Source: Leptasterias polaris
Taxonomy: Eukaryota > Echinodermata > Asteroidea > Forcipulatida > Asteriidae
Direction: 5' to 3'
Length of the DNA: 64,000 bases
NCBI GenBank assembly: GCA_037783415.1
Contig: JAZGTN010000044.1
Span: 4,349,501-4,413,500, forward strand
The notes beneath the pieces were generated by a model that had not been told where the DNA came from, searched no databases, and saw only the letters and a list, made by a program, of their open reading frames with translations. Positions 40,301 to 55,300 of this stretch are shown here, one piece after another (the first letter of the stretch is position 1; every line of letters begins with the position of its first letter). A program made the position numbers and the translations under genes.

Positions 40301-43300
40301 CGAGCTGTGTGTCTCGCCAATCAACGTTTGTGACAGCACTAGGCAGTGCGACGATCTGCGGGATGAAATTGGCTGCGGTGAGTGGTGTTTTAACAATTTT
40401 TACTGATCAATCGTGGCCGCCTTTTCTTTTCTCTTTTCCTATGAAAAGACAGGCTAATTGGAAAAATAATCAGTCACCCTAATGGAAAAGGCACATGGCA
40501 TCAATTAGTACTAATGAATCATAATTGAGGGAGGATGACAAGAGGCGGTGGCAGATTAGGTAAAACTAAAAATATAAACCGTCACAGATTTGCACATTAG
40601 GCCTACTTGGTATAAAGGAGGTCAAGGTGGAAAACTTCCCTTTAAACATTTTTGCTTGAAATGCTATAGTTTTTGAGAAATTAGTAAAACAATTAGTCTT
40701 TATCTCGTGAGTCCAAAACCCGACGATTGAAAACTGTGAAAACAGATACAGGGGTATTTCACTGTTTTCTTGTGATTCTGATGACCGATTGAGCTTAATT
40801 TTGTATAGGTTTATTATTTTGTTTTATTTTATTTTTTATTTTATTTTTTATTTTATTTCATACAACATCCAACATCGCATTAAAGGATGGATAAAAGATT
40901 TTATAACAAATTTGAAAATTAAACACAAATAAATAAAAACACACACACCATGGTACAAGGCAAAAAGACAAATTAAAACGGGACAAACAAATTAGAACAC
41001 TAGGACCAGATTAGGATGACTAGATTGATGATGGGGTGGGCTGAAATACTTGATTAATTTAAACTTTGAAAGCTGAGATTGGCTGAGGTGAGTTTGTTTC
41101 CTTCACGCGTTAATGCAATGTACGTGGGACCAAAGTGCGACAACAAAAATTTCGAATACACGCAAGACTCGCACGGTCTATTTTTTGTTGCCGTGTTGTC
41201 ATCAAAGAAGTTATTTGTTTGTTTGTTCGGTTTTTTTTTTGTTTTTTTTTTGTTTTTTAAATTTTTTTATGCATCTTCACTGTATATTTACAGCCCCATC
41301 GTGTGGGAGTCACGTGATTCATCTGCAACAAAACAAAACCCATCAGCTGATATCTCCAAATGCTCCAGCTTCATATCCCGCTAATGTAAAATGCGTGTGG
41401 CTCATCGGGGCTCCTCAGGGGACCTCAATTTATATCAGCACGATTAACATCAACCTCTACTCCCTGGCTACTCTAACAGTCGGTGAGGGACCCCTGGCTG
41501 ACCCGACTCGTATTAAATGGAGACGGAGAGGGGGGACAGCACCGCTGGCTGCTTCCATTGATGGGAACGACGCCTGGGTTACCTTTGAAGTTGACGACAT
41601 TAGATGGTATCATATACCTGGGAATGCGAACTTCATTCTGGAATTATCGGTGCTTGATCTGTCAGGTGAGAGAGTCGATCACGTTAGTTTAAAAATGTTA
41701 ACTGGTTTATTTAATAAACCTCTGGCACGTGACCTCATAAGAGCCAACCAACCCCCTCAAGGTAGTCAACGAAGACTTATTGGCAGAGAGTTGGGCGATC
41801 GCTCTCTGATTTGTATAACTTTTTGCAAACATCAAATAGTGCTATGCAGCACGGTATCCTGCAGGTAAATCTTGTCCAACGAGATTATCCGGACACCAAC
41901 ATCTCCGGAGGTACCAAAATTTAAATCTTATCTCAAACAGTGAATTTTTTATTTCACTATGTGACAGACACAATTTTCGCATTTTGTTTCCGCCAGTGAA
42001 CTGTTCCGGGGAATACGAAGTCGCCTGTGAGAGCGGGTACCAGTGTGTCAACCAATCTAATGTATGTGATGGCATTTTTCATTGCTGGGACAAGTCGGAC
42101 GAGCTATCATGTGGTACGTACGACGCACGTCGTGCACTCTGAAAACGTTCAGGTCAGAATTGACACGAATCATGGTTCCGTTGGGCTTGACCCATTTCTT
42201 CCCAAACCCATTTCTTCAAAACTTCCAAGAATTGGGTGGAAGGGACGGTGAATCCAAGTTAAAATCAAATTTCTTAAGACCACTTTCCGGGTTAGCTTGA
42301 CCTGGAAATTGGTCGACCCCCGGGACCCGGAATCTGGGTCAATTCTGAGTTCAACCCAAAATCATTTAAAATTTACCCAATCAGTTTCATTTACCCAAGC
42401 AGTTTCCCTTGTGGTTTATTATTTGTTAGTTATTCAAGTTGTATTTTTGAATCACACTGTTGACAACTTATGACATTCAATCTATAATATTAGCGTATGT
42501 TATGATATTTATGTTTGTGTGTGTGTGTATACAACAGGTGATTGTCATTCTGCACTACTCTGTCCCGCACCCGAGGGTCAAACCTGTCTACGTAAGAGCT
42601 TGATCTGCGATGGGGTCCGTCACTGCGCTGACTTTGCTGATGAGACTTTATGCTGTGAGTAAAAGATTTATAGCGGCAACAAAACTACCTCCGAAATTAT
42701 TGTTGTTTTAACCACAGAATTTTAAGGGATTTCATAAAAACCTTTGTGGTCTTGAAACGGAGGGGGGTCACATCGTAAGAGACTGTGTATTACATGAACG
42801 TTGGAGACACCTGTGTAGGGAAGACAGTTAAGAAATCTTCAATCCCCAAACAATCGATCGTATAGGTATTGAAAAACCCAACCCACGTGCGAAGCTCTGT
42901 CCCAGATGCATGAACAGGGTTCCAGACACCACAAGCTAAACTTATCCACTATCGATGAGCGTTTTGGTGAATTCCTTTTCTCAATTTTTTTCCTACAGTT
43001 AGTTTTTGTGGAAAGGAGAGACTCGTCAACCTTGAAGACTACCCAGGATACACCTATAACGTGTCATCCCTTGAAACGGGGTATCAACGCCCGACTGCTT
43101 GTCTCTGGGTCTTCACTGCAAGCGCGGAATACAGGTAAGAATAATTGGCGTAAGATAAGACGCTCCATCCAAAATTGGTGCCCACCTCAAGTTTAGGCCG
43201 CCCCGACGCTACATTAAACGGCAACGGCAGCCTCCTGATTATAGTTTGAGCAGGTCCAACTCTCTTCTTATAGCTGGAAAGGATTAAACCAATTATTACT

Positions 43301-46300
43301 TTTTTGAAAAACGCCTTAAAACACACACTACAACTTTGACTCACAACAACGATTGCTCTCTGTGAACTTTAACATCTTAAGCTTTCATTTCTAAATCTAA
43401 ACGCCAGTAAAAACTCCCGGGTCAGGTTAGACTTGCTTCCAAGTCTGTGATCGTGGTTTTTAGTCTACCTAATAGCCGATATTGCCTGAAATAGCGCCCT
43501 CTTGTGGATAAACCTCCGTCTTTAACGAGATAGCCAATCTGCGGGGGGGTTTTGCGTGGCTGATGCAGAGAAATAACCGCGATCTCAGACTTGAATTCAA
43601 GTCTAGGGTCAGGTTGGACCCGGATCCTGGATCCCAATGGGACTGACCTATTATTGTGGGACCCGGAAACCTTTTCTGGGTCATTTACACAGATCTATGG
43701 TCACACCGACCTAATAAGGGTTAGACCAAACCTCGTCCCCATGGTGTACTTTATTTCCAACCATGTTTACAATAGTAAACCCTGGGAGGGAAACTCCTTA
43801 CTTGGACCCTTATTGGACAACGACTTTATAAAACAGCCGGCCGGCAACCAATGTACAAACAGGCTATTAAATCTGGTACCGGACCACGAGACTATGACGA
43901 AGATGTGAATTTCGAAAAAGCAGCCAGACTATTCTAATTTGCATACGTATCCAAATATTTTGGATATACAAATGATCCCAATACAAGGTGAGAGAGCGGT
44001 CAACCTGGTACTGCTCGACACACCCTGGGGACGAGGTTAGGTTAGGCCCTCTTGGACACAGGACCGGGTTCTTTTAATAAATGTATTGTAATTTGAGGAA
44101 ATAGAAACATTATTGCTATACTAACAGTTTACAGTTAAAGAAATGATGTTTCCAATGTAAAAACAGCAACAAAGTGACAAACAATGCCCCCACACAACTC
44201 ATTACTGTCGTTGTTTCAAGCCTACATACATGTAAACAGAACACAAACATGGCTGCACGGGCGCCGCCATGTTGTATATATAGGGCGCACCACACTAAAT
44301 AAACTCCCATAGGAACCAATGCTAAATGATAAATATTCAAAAATACTCAAAAAATCGTGAAAGTCTCTCAGCCTCTTGAAAACCAATCAAACATATTTTC
44401 GGACGACTGAACTTCAGAATTCTTTTCAATTTTTGCCAGGTCAGCCGTTTGGAATTTTTGCTAACTACCCCAGAAGAAAAAAACGCGAAAATTTGTATTT
44501 TTCCAAAACCGACTTGCTGCCAGTTTTTGTGAAGCACTTCTCCACTTACCCGGTCAAATAGGGCCAACTTTAACGCCTAAATTTATCAAGTCTCCTCAAA
44601 AGTTGAAGCACAGAACCCCCAGGTTGTGATAGATTATTATATTTACACAATCTATTAATTGCATGACCCCCAAAACGTTGTAATTAAAAATAAGTTGTGG
44701 GTTTACAAATTATGATAAGTAGCTTGGCGCATTAATTCTGGCTTATTTGGTGTGGTGCGCCCTATAAGGGCACTTAATTATTCTTTATGGTTAAAAAATT
44801 ATGCTTAAATTGTTGAAAATAAGTCACTGACTTGATATCTGAAAAAATGAATTGGAAATGTTATTGCGTTCGTCTACAACAAGGTCATGTACTCTAAGCA
44901 ATGCGATAAGAAAAACCTGCATTACACACTGGACGTGTACACTCTAATGACAAGTCAGTCGTTATATCCAAATCCTAGTCACTCAACAAGTTATAAACGT
45001 ATCTCTCTTTTTTTAGTTATACGATTCTAAACGCCTTACAATTATTTTTAATAGTTGACAAGAGGGGGTTAACTAATGTGGAAGCTGTAAAAGGGAAAGG
45101 GGATTGAAGAGGGAGGGCCTGAGAAGGGGGGGGGGGCAGATTTTGCTTACCCGCCAACATTTTAAACCATGTATTCATATTGAGTTTAAAATGGTGAATT
45201 TTATAACAAAAAAGAATATACATAGGGGGCCTAGGTCATTTTACCACGTTTAAATGTCATTCCAAGTTTCACTTTACCTAGCTGATAAGGGATAAGGGGG
45301 TGAATGGGTGGGCGGGGCGTGGGCGGGGCTTGTTGCAAAATGCTCTTCCACTAGACACTTTACGGTTAATAAATTGTGGGTGAACGGGAACAATTGGACT
45401 ATAGTTAACGGAGTTAAGACTGTAAGCTAATAAGGTGTTTGGGCTGGGGGATAGGGTCCGGGCTGACGGCTAGGGTTTTGGGCTTTGGGGGGTAGGCTCG
45501 GCTGGGGGTTAGGGTTTGGGCTGGGGCTATGATTTCGGCTAGGGGCTAGGGTTAGGGCTGGGGGCTATATTATGATTCGGCTTGGGTGTAGGGTTTGGGC
45601 TGGGGGCTGGGGTTTGGGCTGACGGCTACGGTTTTTGCCGAGGGTTGTACAGTATAGTGTAGGGTTTAGGCTGCTGGTTGGGGGCTAGGCCTAGGGTTTC
45701 ACACGCATCAGAGTGCATTCACCTTCCGGAAACTTGACATATATGATGACATATCCACCACCTCCCCTACTCCTCTTCAAATAGTCTGTTGGTGGTTTTT
45801 CTCTCCTTTTTCATATTCAACCAGCCACGTTGGCTCATGATTCTTTGAATGTGACTAAAACCGTCAGTCTCATACTTATTACTTTAGTCATAGTTTAACC
45901 ATGCACGTTTAGAAAGCAAACCCCTCTTTGAGTGTGAAACGTTGAATTATTCTCGGTTAATAAATGTATTGTAATTTGAGGAAATAGAAACATTATTGCT
46001 ATACTAACAGTTTACAGTTAAAGAAATGATGTTTCCAATGTAAAAACAGCAACAAAGTGACAAACAATGCCCCCACACAACTCATTACTGTCGTTGTTTC
46101 AAGCCTACATACATGTAAACAGAACACAAACATGGCTGCACGGGCGCCGCCATGTTGTATATATAGGGCGCACCACACTAAATAAACTCCCATAGGAACC
46201 AATGCTAAATGATAAATATTCAAAAATACTCAAAAAATCGTGAAAGTCTCTCAGCCTCTTGAAAACCAATCAAACATATTTTCGGACGACTGAACTTCAG

Positions 46301-49300
46301 AATTCTTTTCAATTTTTGCCAGGTCAGCCGTTTGGAATTTTTGCTAACTACCCCAGAAGAAAAAAACGCGAAAATTTGTATTTTTCCAAAACCGACTTGC
46401 TGCCAGTTTTTGTGAAGCACTTCTCCACTTACCCGGTCAAATAGGGCCAACTTTAACGCCTAAATTTATCAAGTCTCCTCAAAAGTTGAAGCACAGAACC
46501 CCCAGGTTGTGATAGATTATTATATTTACACAATCTATTAATTGCATGACCCCCAAAACGTTGTAATTAAAAATAAGTTGTGGGTTTACAAATTATGATA
46601 AGTAGCTTGGCGCATTAATTCTGGCTTATTTGGTGTGGTGCGCCCTATAAGGGCACTTAATTATTCTTTATGGTTAAAAAATTATGCTTAAATTGTTGAA
46701 AATAAGTCACTGACTTGATATCTGAAAAAATGAATTGGAAATGTTATTGCGTTCGTCTACAACAAGGTCATGTACTCTAAGCAATGCGATAAGAAAAACC
46801 TGCATTACACACTGGACGTGTACACTCTAATGACAAGTCAGTCGTTATATCCAAATCCTAGTCACTCAACAAGTTATAAACGTATCTCTCTTTTTTTAGT
46901 TATACGATTCTAAACGCCTTACAATTATTTTTAATAGTTGACAAGAGGGGGTTAACTAATGTGGAAGCTGTAAAAGGGAAAGGGGATTGAAGAGGGAGGG
47001 CCTGAGAAGGGGGGGGGGGCAGATTTTGCTTACCCGCCAACATTTTAAACCATGTATTCATATTGAGTTTAAAATGGTGAATTTTATAACAAAAAAGAAT
47101 ATACATAGGGGGCCTAGGTCATTTTACCACGTTTAAATGTCATTCCAAGTTTCACTTTACCTAGCTGATAAGGGATAAGGGGGTGAATGGGTGGGCGGGG
47201 CGTGGGCGGGGCTTGTTGCAAAATGCTCTTCCACTAGACACTTTACGGTTAATAAATTGTGGGTGAACGGGAACAATTGGACTATAGTTAACGGAGTTAA
47301 GACTGTAAGCTAATAAGGTGTTTGGGCTGGGGGATAGGGTCCGGGCTGACGGCTAGGGTTTTGGGCTTTGGGGGGTAGGCTCGGCTGGGGGTTAGGGTTT
47401 GGGCTGGGGCTATGATTTCGGCTAGGGGCTAGGGTTAGGGCTGGGGGCTATATTATGATTCGGCTTGGGTGTAGGGTTTGGGCTGGGGGCTGGGGTTTGG
47501 GCTGACGGCTACGGTTTTTGCCGAGGGTTGTACAGTATAGTGTAGGGTTTAGGCTGCTGGTTGGGGGCTAGGCCTAGGGTTTCACACGCATCAGAGTGCA
47601 TTCACCTTCCGGAAACTTGACATATATGATGACATATCCACCACCTCCCCTACTCCTCTTCAAATAGTCTGTTGGTGGTTTTTCTCTCCTTTTTCATATT
47701 CAACCAGCCACGTTGGCTCATGATTCTTTGAATGTGACTAAAACCGTCAGTCTCATACTTATTACTTTAGTCATAGTTTAACCATGCACGTTTAGAAAGC
47801 AAACCCCTCTTTGAGTGTGAAACGTTGAATTATTCTCGGTTAATAAATGTATTGTAATTTGAGGAAATAGAAACATTATTGCTATACTAACAGTTTACAG
47901 TTAAAGAAATGATGTTTCCAATGTAAAAACAGCAACAAAGTGACAAACAATGCCCCCACACAACTCATTACTGTCGTTGTTTCAAGCCTACATACATGTA
48001 AACAGAACACAAACATGGCTGCACGGGCGCCGCCATGTTGTATATATAGGGCGCACCACACTAAATAAACTCCCATAGGAACCAATGCTAAATGATAAAT
48101 ATTCAAAAATACTCAAAAAATCGTGAAAGTCTCTCAGCCTCTTGAAAACCAATCAAACATATTTTCGGACGACTGAACTTCAGAATTCTTTTCAATTTTT
48201 GCCAGGTCAGCCGTTTGGAATTTTTGCTAACTACCCCAGAAGAAAAAAACGCGAAAATTTGTATTTTTCCAAAACCGACTTGCTGCCAGTTTTTGTGAAG
48301 CACTTCTCCACTTACCCGGTCAAATAGGGCCAACTTTAACGCCTAAATTTATCAAGTCTCCTCAAAAGTTGAAGCACAGAACCCCCAGGTTGTGATAGAT
48401 TATTATATTTACACAATCTATTAATTGCATGACCCCCAAAACGTTGTAATTAAAAATAAGTTGTGGGTTTACAAATTATGATAAGTAGCTTGGCGCATTA
48501 ATTCTGGCTTATTTGGTGTGGTGCGCCCTATAAGGGCACTTAATTATTCTTTATGGTTAAAAAATTATGCTTAAATTGTTGAAAATAAGTCACTGACTTG
48601 ATATCTGAAAAAATGAATTGGAAATGTTATTGCGTTCGTCTACAACAAGGTCATGTACTCTAAGCAATGCGATAAGAAAAACCTGCATTACACACTGGAC
48701 GTGTACACTCTAATGACAAGTCAGTCGTTATATCCAAATCCTAGTCACTCAACAAGTTATAAACGTATCTCTCTTTTTTTAGTTATACGATTCTAAACGC
48801 CTTACAATTATTTTTAATAGTTGACAAGAGGGGGTTAACTAATGTGGAAGCTGTAAAAGGGAAAGGGGATTGAAGAGGGAGGGCCTGAGAAGGGGGGGGG
48901 GGCAGATTTTGCTTACCCGCCAACATTTTAAACCATGTATTCATATTGAGTTTAAAATGGTGAATTTTATAACAAAAAAGAATATACATAGGGGGCCTAG
49001 GTCATTTTACCACGTTTAAATGTCATTCCAAGTTTCACTTTACCTAGCTGATAAGGGATAAGGGGGTGAATGGGTGGGCGGGGCGTGGGCGGGGCTTGTT
49101 GCAAAATGCTCTTCCACTAGACACTTTACGGTTAATAAATTGTGGGTGAACGGGAACAATTGGACTATAGTTAACGGAGTTAAGACTGTAAGCTAATAAG
49201 GTGTTTGGGCTGGGGGATAGGGTCCGGGCTGACGGCTAGGGTTTTGGGCTTTGGGGGGTAGGCTCGGCTGGGGGTTAGGGTTTGGGCTGGGGCTATGATT

Positions 49301-52300
49301 TCGGCTAGGGGCTAGGGTTAGGGCTGGGGGCTATATTATGATTCGGCTTGGGTGTAGGGTTTGGGCTGGGGGCTGGGGTTTGGGCTGACGGCTACGGTTT
49401 TTGCCGAGGGTTGTACAGTATAGTGTAGGGTTTAGGCTGCTGGTTGGGGGCTAGGCCTAGGGTTTCACACGCATCAGAGTGCATTCACCTTCCGGAAACT
49501 TGACATATATGATGACATATCCACCACCTCCCCTACTCCTCTTCAAATAGTCTGTTGGTGGTTTTTCTCTCCTTTTTCATATTCAACCAGCCACGTTGGC
49601 TCATGATTCTTTGAATGTGACTAAAACCGTCAGTCTCATACTTATTACTTTAGTCATAGTTTAACCATGCACGTTTAGAAAGCAAACCCCTCTTTGAGTG
49701 TGAAACGTTGAATTATTCTCGGTTAATAAATGTATTGTAATTTGAGGAAATAGAAACATTATTGCTATACTAACAGTTTACAGTTAAAGAAATGATGTTT
49801 CCAATGTAAAAACAGCAACAAAGTGACAAACAATGCCCCCACACAACTCATTACTGTCGTTGTTTCAAGCCTACATACATGTAAACAGAACACAAACATG
49901 GCTGCACGGGCGCCGCCATGTTGTATATATAGGGCGCACCACACTAAATAAACTCCCATAGGAACCAATGCTAAATGATAAATATTCAAAAATACTCAAA
50001 AAATCGTGAAAGTCTCTCAGCCTCTTGAAAACCAATCAAACATATTTTCGGACGACTGAACTTCAGAATTCTTTTCAATTTTTGCCAGGTCAGCCGTTTG
50101 GAATTTTTGCTAACTACCCCAGAAGAAAAAAACGCGAAAATTTGTATTTTTCCAAAACCGACTTGCTGCCAGTTTTTGTGAAGCACTTCTCCACTTACCC
50201 GGTCAAATAGGGCCAACTTTAACGCCTAAATTTATCAAGTCTCCTCAAAAGTTGAAGCACAGAACCCCCAGGTTGTGATAGATTATTATATTTACACAAT
50301 CTATTAATTGCATGACCCCCAAAACGTTGTAATTAAAAATAAGTTGTGGGTTTACAAATTATGATAAGTAGCTTGGCGCATTAATTCTGGCTTATTTGGT
50401 GTGGTGCGCCCTATAAGGGCACTTAATTATTCTTTATGGTTAAAAAATTATGCTTAAATTGTTGAAAATAAGTCACTGACTTGATATCTGAAAAAATGAA
50501 TTGGAAATGTTATTGCGTTCGTCTACAACAAGGTCATGTACTCTAAGCAATGCGATAAGAAAAACCTGCATTACACACTGGACGTGTACACTCTAATGAC
50601 AAGTCAGTCGTTATATCCAAATCCTAGTCACTCAACAAGTTATAAACGTATCTCTCTTTTTTTAGTTATACGATTCTAAACGCCTTACAATTATTTTTAA
50701 TAGTTGACAAGAGGGGGTTAACTAATGTGGAAGCTGTAAAAGGGAAAGGGGATTGAAGAGGGAGGGCCTGAGAAGGGGGGGGGGGGCAGATTTTGCTTAC
50801 CCGCCAACATTTTAAACCATGTATTCATATTGAGTTTAAAATGGTGAATTTTATAACAAAAAAGAATATACATAGGGGGCCTAGGTCATTTTACCACGTT
50901 TAAATGTCATTCCAAGTTTCACTTTACCTAGCTGATAAGGGATAAGGGGGTGAATGGGTGGGCGGGGCGTGGGCGGGGCTTGTTGCAAAATGCTCTTCCA
51001 CTAGACACTTTACGGTTAATAAATTGTGGGTGAACGGGAACAATTGGACTATAGTTAACGGAGTTAAGACTGTAAGCTAATAAGGTGTTTGGGCTGGGGG
51101 ATAGGGTCCGGGCTGACGGCTAGGGTTTTGGGCTTTGGGGGGTAGGCTCGGCTGGGGGTTAGGGTTTGGGCTGGGGCTATGATTTCGGCTAGGGGCTAGG
51201 GTTAGGGCTGGGGGCTATATTATGATTCGGCTTGGGTGTAGGGTTTGGGCTGGGGGCTGGGGTTTGGGCTGACGGCTACGGTTTTTGCCGAGGGTTGTAC
51301 AGTATAGTGTAGGGTTTAGGCTGCTGGTTGGGGGCTAGGCCTAGGGTTTCACACGCATCAGAGTGCATTCACCTTCCGGAAACTTGACATATATGATGAC
51401 ATATCCACCACCTCCCCTACTCCTCTTCAAATAGTCTGTTGGTGGTTTTTCTCTCCTTTTTCATATTCAACCAGCCACGTTGGCTCATGATTCTTTGAAT
51501 GTGACTAAAACCGTCAGTCTCATACTTATTACTTTAGTCATAGTTTAACCATGCACGTTTAGAAAGCAAACCCCTCTTTGAGTGTGAAACGTTGAATTAT
51601 TCTCGGTTAATAAATGTATTGTAATTTGAGGAAATAGAAACATTATTGCTATACTAACAGTTTACAGTTAAAGAAATGATGTTTCCAATGTAAAAACAGC
51701 AACAAAGTGACAAACAATGCCCCCACACAACTCATTACTGTCGTTGTTTCAAGCCTACATACATGTAAACAGAACACAAACATGGCTGCACGGGCGCCGC
51801 CATGTTGTATATATAGGGCGCACCACACTAAATAAACTCCCATAGGAACCAATGCTAAATGATAAATATTCAAAAATACTCAAAAAATCGTGAAAGTCTC
51901 TCAGCCTCTTGAAAACCAATCAAACATATTTTCGGACGACTGAACTTCAGAATTCTTTTCAATTTTTGCCAGGTCAGCCGTTTGGAATTTTTGCTAACTA
52001 CCCCAGAAGAAAAAAACGCGAAAATTTGTATTTTTCCAAAACCGACTTGCTGCCAGTTTTTGTGAAGCACTTCTCCACTTACCCGGTCAAATAGGGCCAA
52101 CTTTAACGCCTAAATTTATCAAGTCTCCTCAAAAGTTGAAGCACAGAACCCCCAGGTTGTGATAGATTATTATATTTACACAATCTATTAATTGCATGAC
52201 CCCCAAAACGTTGTAATTAAAAATAAGTTGTGGGTTTACAAATTATGATAAGTAGCTTGGCGCATTAATTCTGGCTTATTTGGTGTGGTGCGCCCTATAA

Positions 52301-55300
52301 GGGCACTTAATTATTCTTTATGGTTAAAAAATTATGCTTAAATTGTTGAAAATAAGTCACTGACTTGATATCTGAAAAAATGAATTGGAAATGTTATTGC
52401 GTTCGTCTACAACAAGGTCATGTACTCTAAGCAATGCGATAAGAAAAACCTGCATTACACACTGGACGTGTACACTCTAATGACAAGTCAGTCGTTATAT
52501 CCAAATCCTAGTCACTCAACAAGTTATAAACGTATCTCTCTTTTTTTAGTTATACGATTCTAAACGCCTTACAATTATTTTTAATAGTTGACAAGAGGGG
52601 GTTAACTAATGTGGAAGCTGTAAAAGGGAAAGGGGATTGAAGAGGGAGGGCCTGAGAAGGGGGGGGGGGGCAGATTTTGCTTACCCGCCAACATTTTAAA
52701 CCATGTATTCATATTGAGTTTAAAATGGTGAATTTTATAACAAAAAAGAATATACATAGGGGGCCTAGGTCATTTTACCACGTTTAAATGTCATTCCAAG
52801 TTTCACTTTACCTAGCTGATAAGGGATAAGGGGGTGAATGGGTGGGCGGGGCGTGGGCGGGGCTTGTTGCAAAATGCTCTTCCACTAGACACTTTACGGT
52901 TAATAAATTGTGGGTGAACGGGAACAATTGGACTATAGTTAACGGAGTTAAGACTGTAAGCTAATAAGGTGTTTGGGCTGGGGGATAGGGTCCGGGCTGA
53001 CGGCTAGGGTTTTGGGCTTTGGGGGGTAGGCTCGGCTGGGGGTTAGGGTTTGGGCTGGGGCTATGATTTCGGCTAGGGGCTAGGGTTAGGGCTGGGGGCT
53101 ATATTATGATTCGGCTTGGGTGTAGGGTTTGGGCTGGGGGCTGGGGTTTGGGCTGACGGCTACGGTTTTTGCCGAGGGTTGTACAGTATAGTGTAGGGTT
53201 TAGGCTGCTGGTTGGGGGCTAGGCCTAGGGTTTCACACGCATCAGAGTGCATTCACCTTCCGGAAACTTGACATATATGATGACATATCCACCACCTCCC
53301 CTACTCCTCTTCAAATAGTCTGTTGGTGGTTTTTCTCTCCTTTTTCATATTCAACCAGCCACGTTGGCTCATGATTCTTTGAATGTGACTAAAACCGTCA
53401 GTCTCATACTTATTACTTTAGTCATAGTTTAACCATGCACGTTTAGAAAGCAAACCCCTCTTTGAGTGTGAAACGTTGAATTATTCTCGGTTAATAAATG
53501 TATTGTAATTTGAGGAAATAGAAACATTATTGCTATACTAACAGTTTACAGTTAAAGAAATGATGTTTCCAATGTAAAAACAGCAACAAAGTGACAAACA
53601 ATGCCCCCACACAACTCATTACTGTCGTTGTTTCAAGCCTACATACATGTAAACAGAACACAAACATGGCTGCACGGGCGCCGCCATGTTGTATATATAG
53701 GGCGCACCACACTAAATAAACTCCCATAGGAACCAATGCTAAATGATAAATATTCAAAAATACTCAAAAAATCGTGAAAGTCTCTCAGCCTCTTGAAAAC
53801 CAATCAAACATATTTTCGGACGACTGAACTTCAGAATTCTTTTCAATTTTTGCCAGGTCAGCCGTTTGGAATTTTTGCTAACTACCCCAGAAGAAAAAAA
53901 CGCGAAAATTTGTATTTTTCCAAAACCGACTTGCTGCCAGTTTTTGTGAAGCACTTCTCCACTTACCCGGTCAAATAGGGCCAACTTTAACGCCTAAATT
54001 TATCAAGTCTCCTCAAAAGTTGAAGCACAGAACCCCCAGGTTGTGATAGATTATTATATTTACACAATCTATTAATTGCATGACCCCCAAAACGTTGTAA
54101 TTAAAAATAAGTTGTGGGTTTACAAATTATGATAAGTAGCTTGGCGCATTAATTCTGGCTTATTTGGTGTGGTGCGCCCTATAAGGGCACTTAATTATTC
54201 TTTATGGTTAAAAAATTATGCTTAAATTGTTGAAAATAAGTCACTGACTTGATATCTGAAAAAATGAATTGGAAATGTTATTGCGTTCGTCTACAACAAG
54301 GTCATGTACTCTAAGCAATGCGATAAGAAAAACCTGCATTACACACTGGACGTGTACACTCTAATGACAAGTCAGTCGTTATATCCAAATCCTAGTCACT
54401 CAACAAGTTATAAACGTATCTCTCTTTTTTTAGTTATACGATTCTAAACGCCTTACAATTATTTTTAATAGTTGACAAGAGGGGGTTAACTAATGTGGAA
54501 GCTGTAAAAGGGAAAGGGGATTGAAGAGGGAGGGCCTGAGAAGGGGGGGGGGGGCAGATTTTGCTTACCCGCCAACATTTTAAACCATGTATTCATATTG
54601 AGTTTAAAATGGTGAATTTTATAACAAAAAAGAATATACATAGGGGGCCTAGGTCATTTTACCACGTTTAAATGTCATTCCAAGTTTCACTTTACCTAGC
54701 TGATAAGGGATAAGGGGGTGAATGGGTGGGCGGGGCGTGGGCGGGGCTTGTTGCAAAATGCTCTTCCACTAGACACTTTACGGTTAATAAATTGTGGGTG
54801 AACGGGAACAATTGGACTATAGTTAACGGAGTTAAGACTGTAAGCTAATAAGGTGTTTGGGCTGGGGGATAGGGTCCGGGCTGACGGCTAGGGTTTTGGG
54901 CTTTGGGGGGTAGGCTCGGCTGGGGGTTAGGGTTTGGGCTGGGGCTATGATTTCGGCTAGGGGCTAGGGTTAGGGCTGGGGGCTATATTATGATTCGGCT
55001 TGGGTGTAGGGTTTGGGCTGGGGGCTGGGGTTTGGGCTGACGGCTACGGTTTTTGCCGAGGGTTGTACAGTATAGTGTAGGGTTTAGGCTGCTGGTTGGG
55101 GGCTAGGCCTAGGGTTTCACACGCATCAGAGTGCATTCACCTTCCGGAAACTTGACATATATGATGACATATCCACCACCTCCCCTACTCCTCTTCAAAT
55201 AGTCTGTTGGTGGTTTTTCTCTCCTTTTTCATATTCAACCAGCCACGTTGGCTCATGATTCTTTGAATGTGACTAAAACCGTCAGTCTCATACTTATTAC

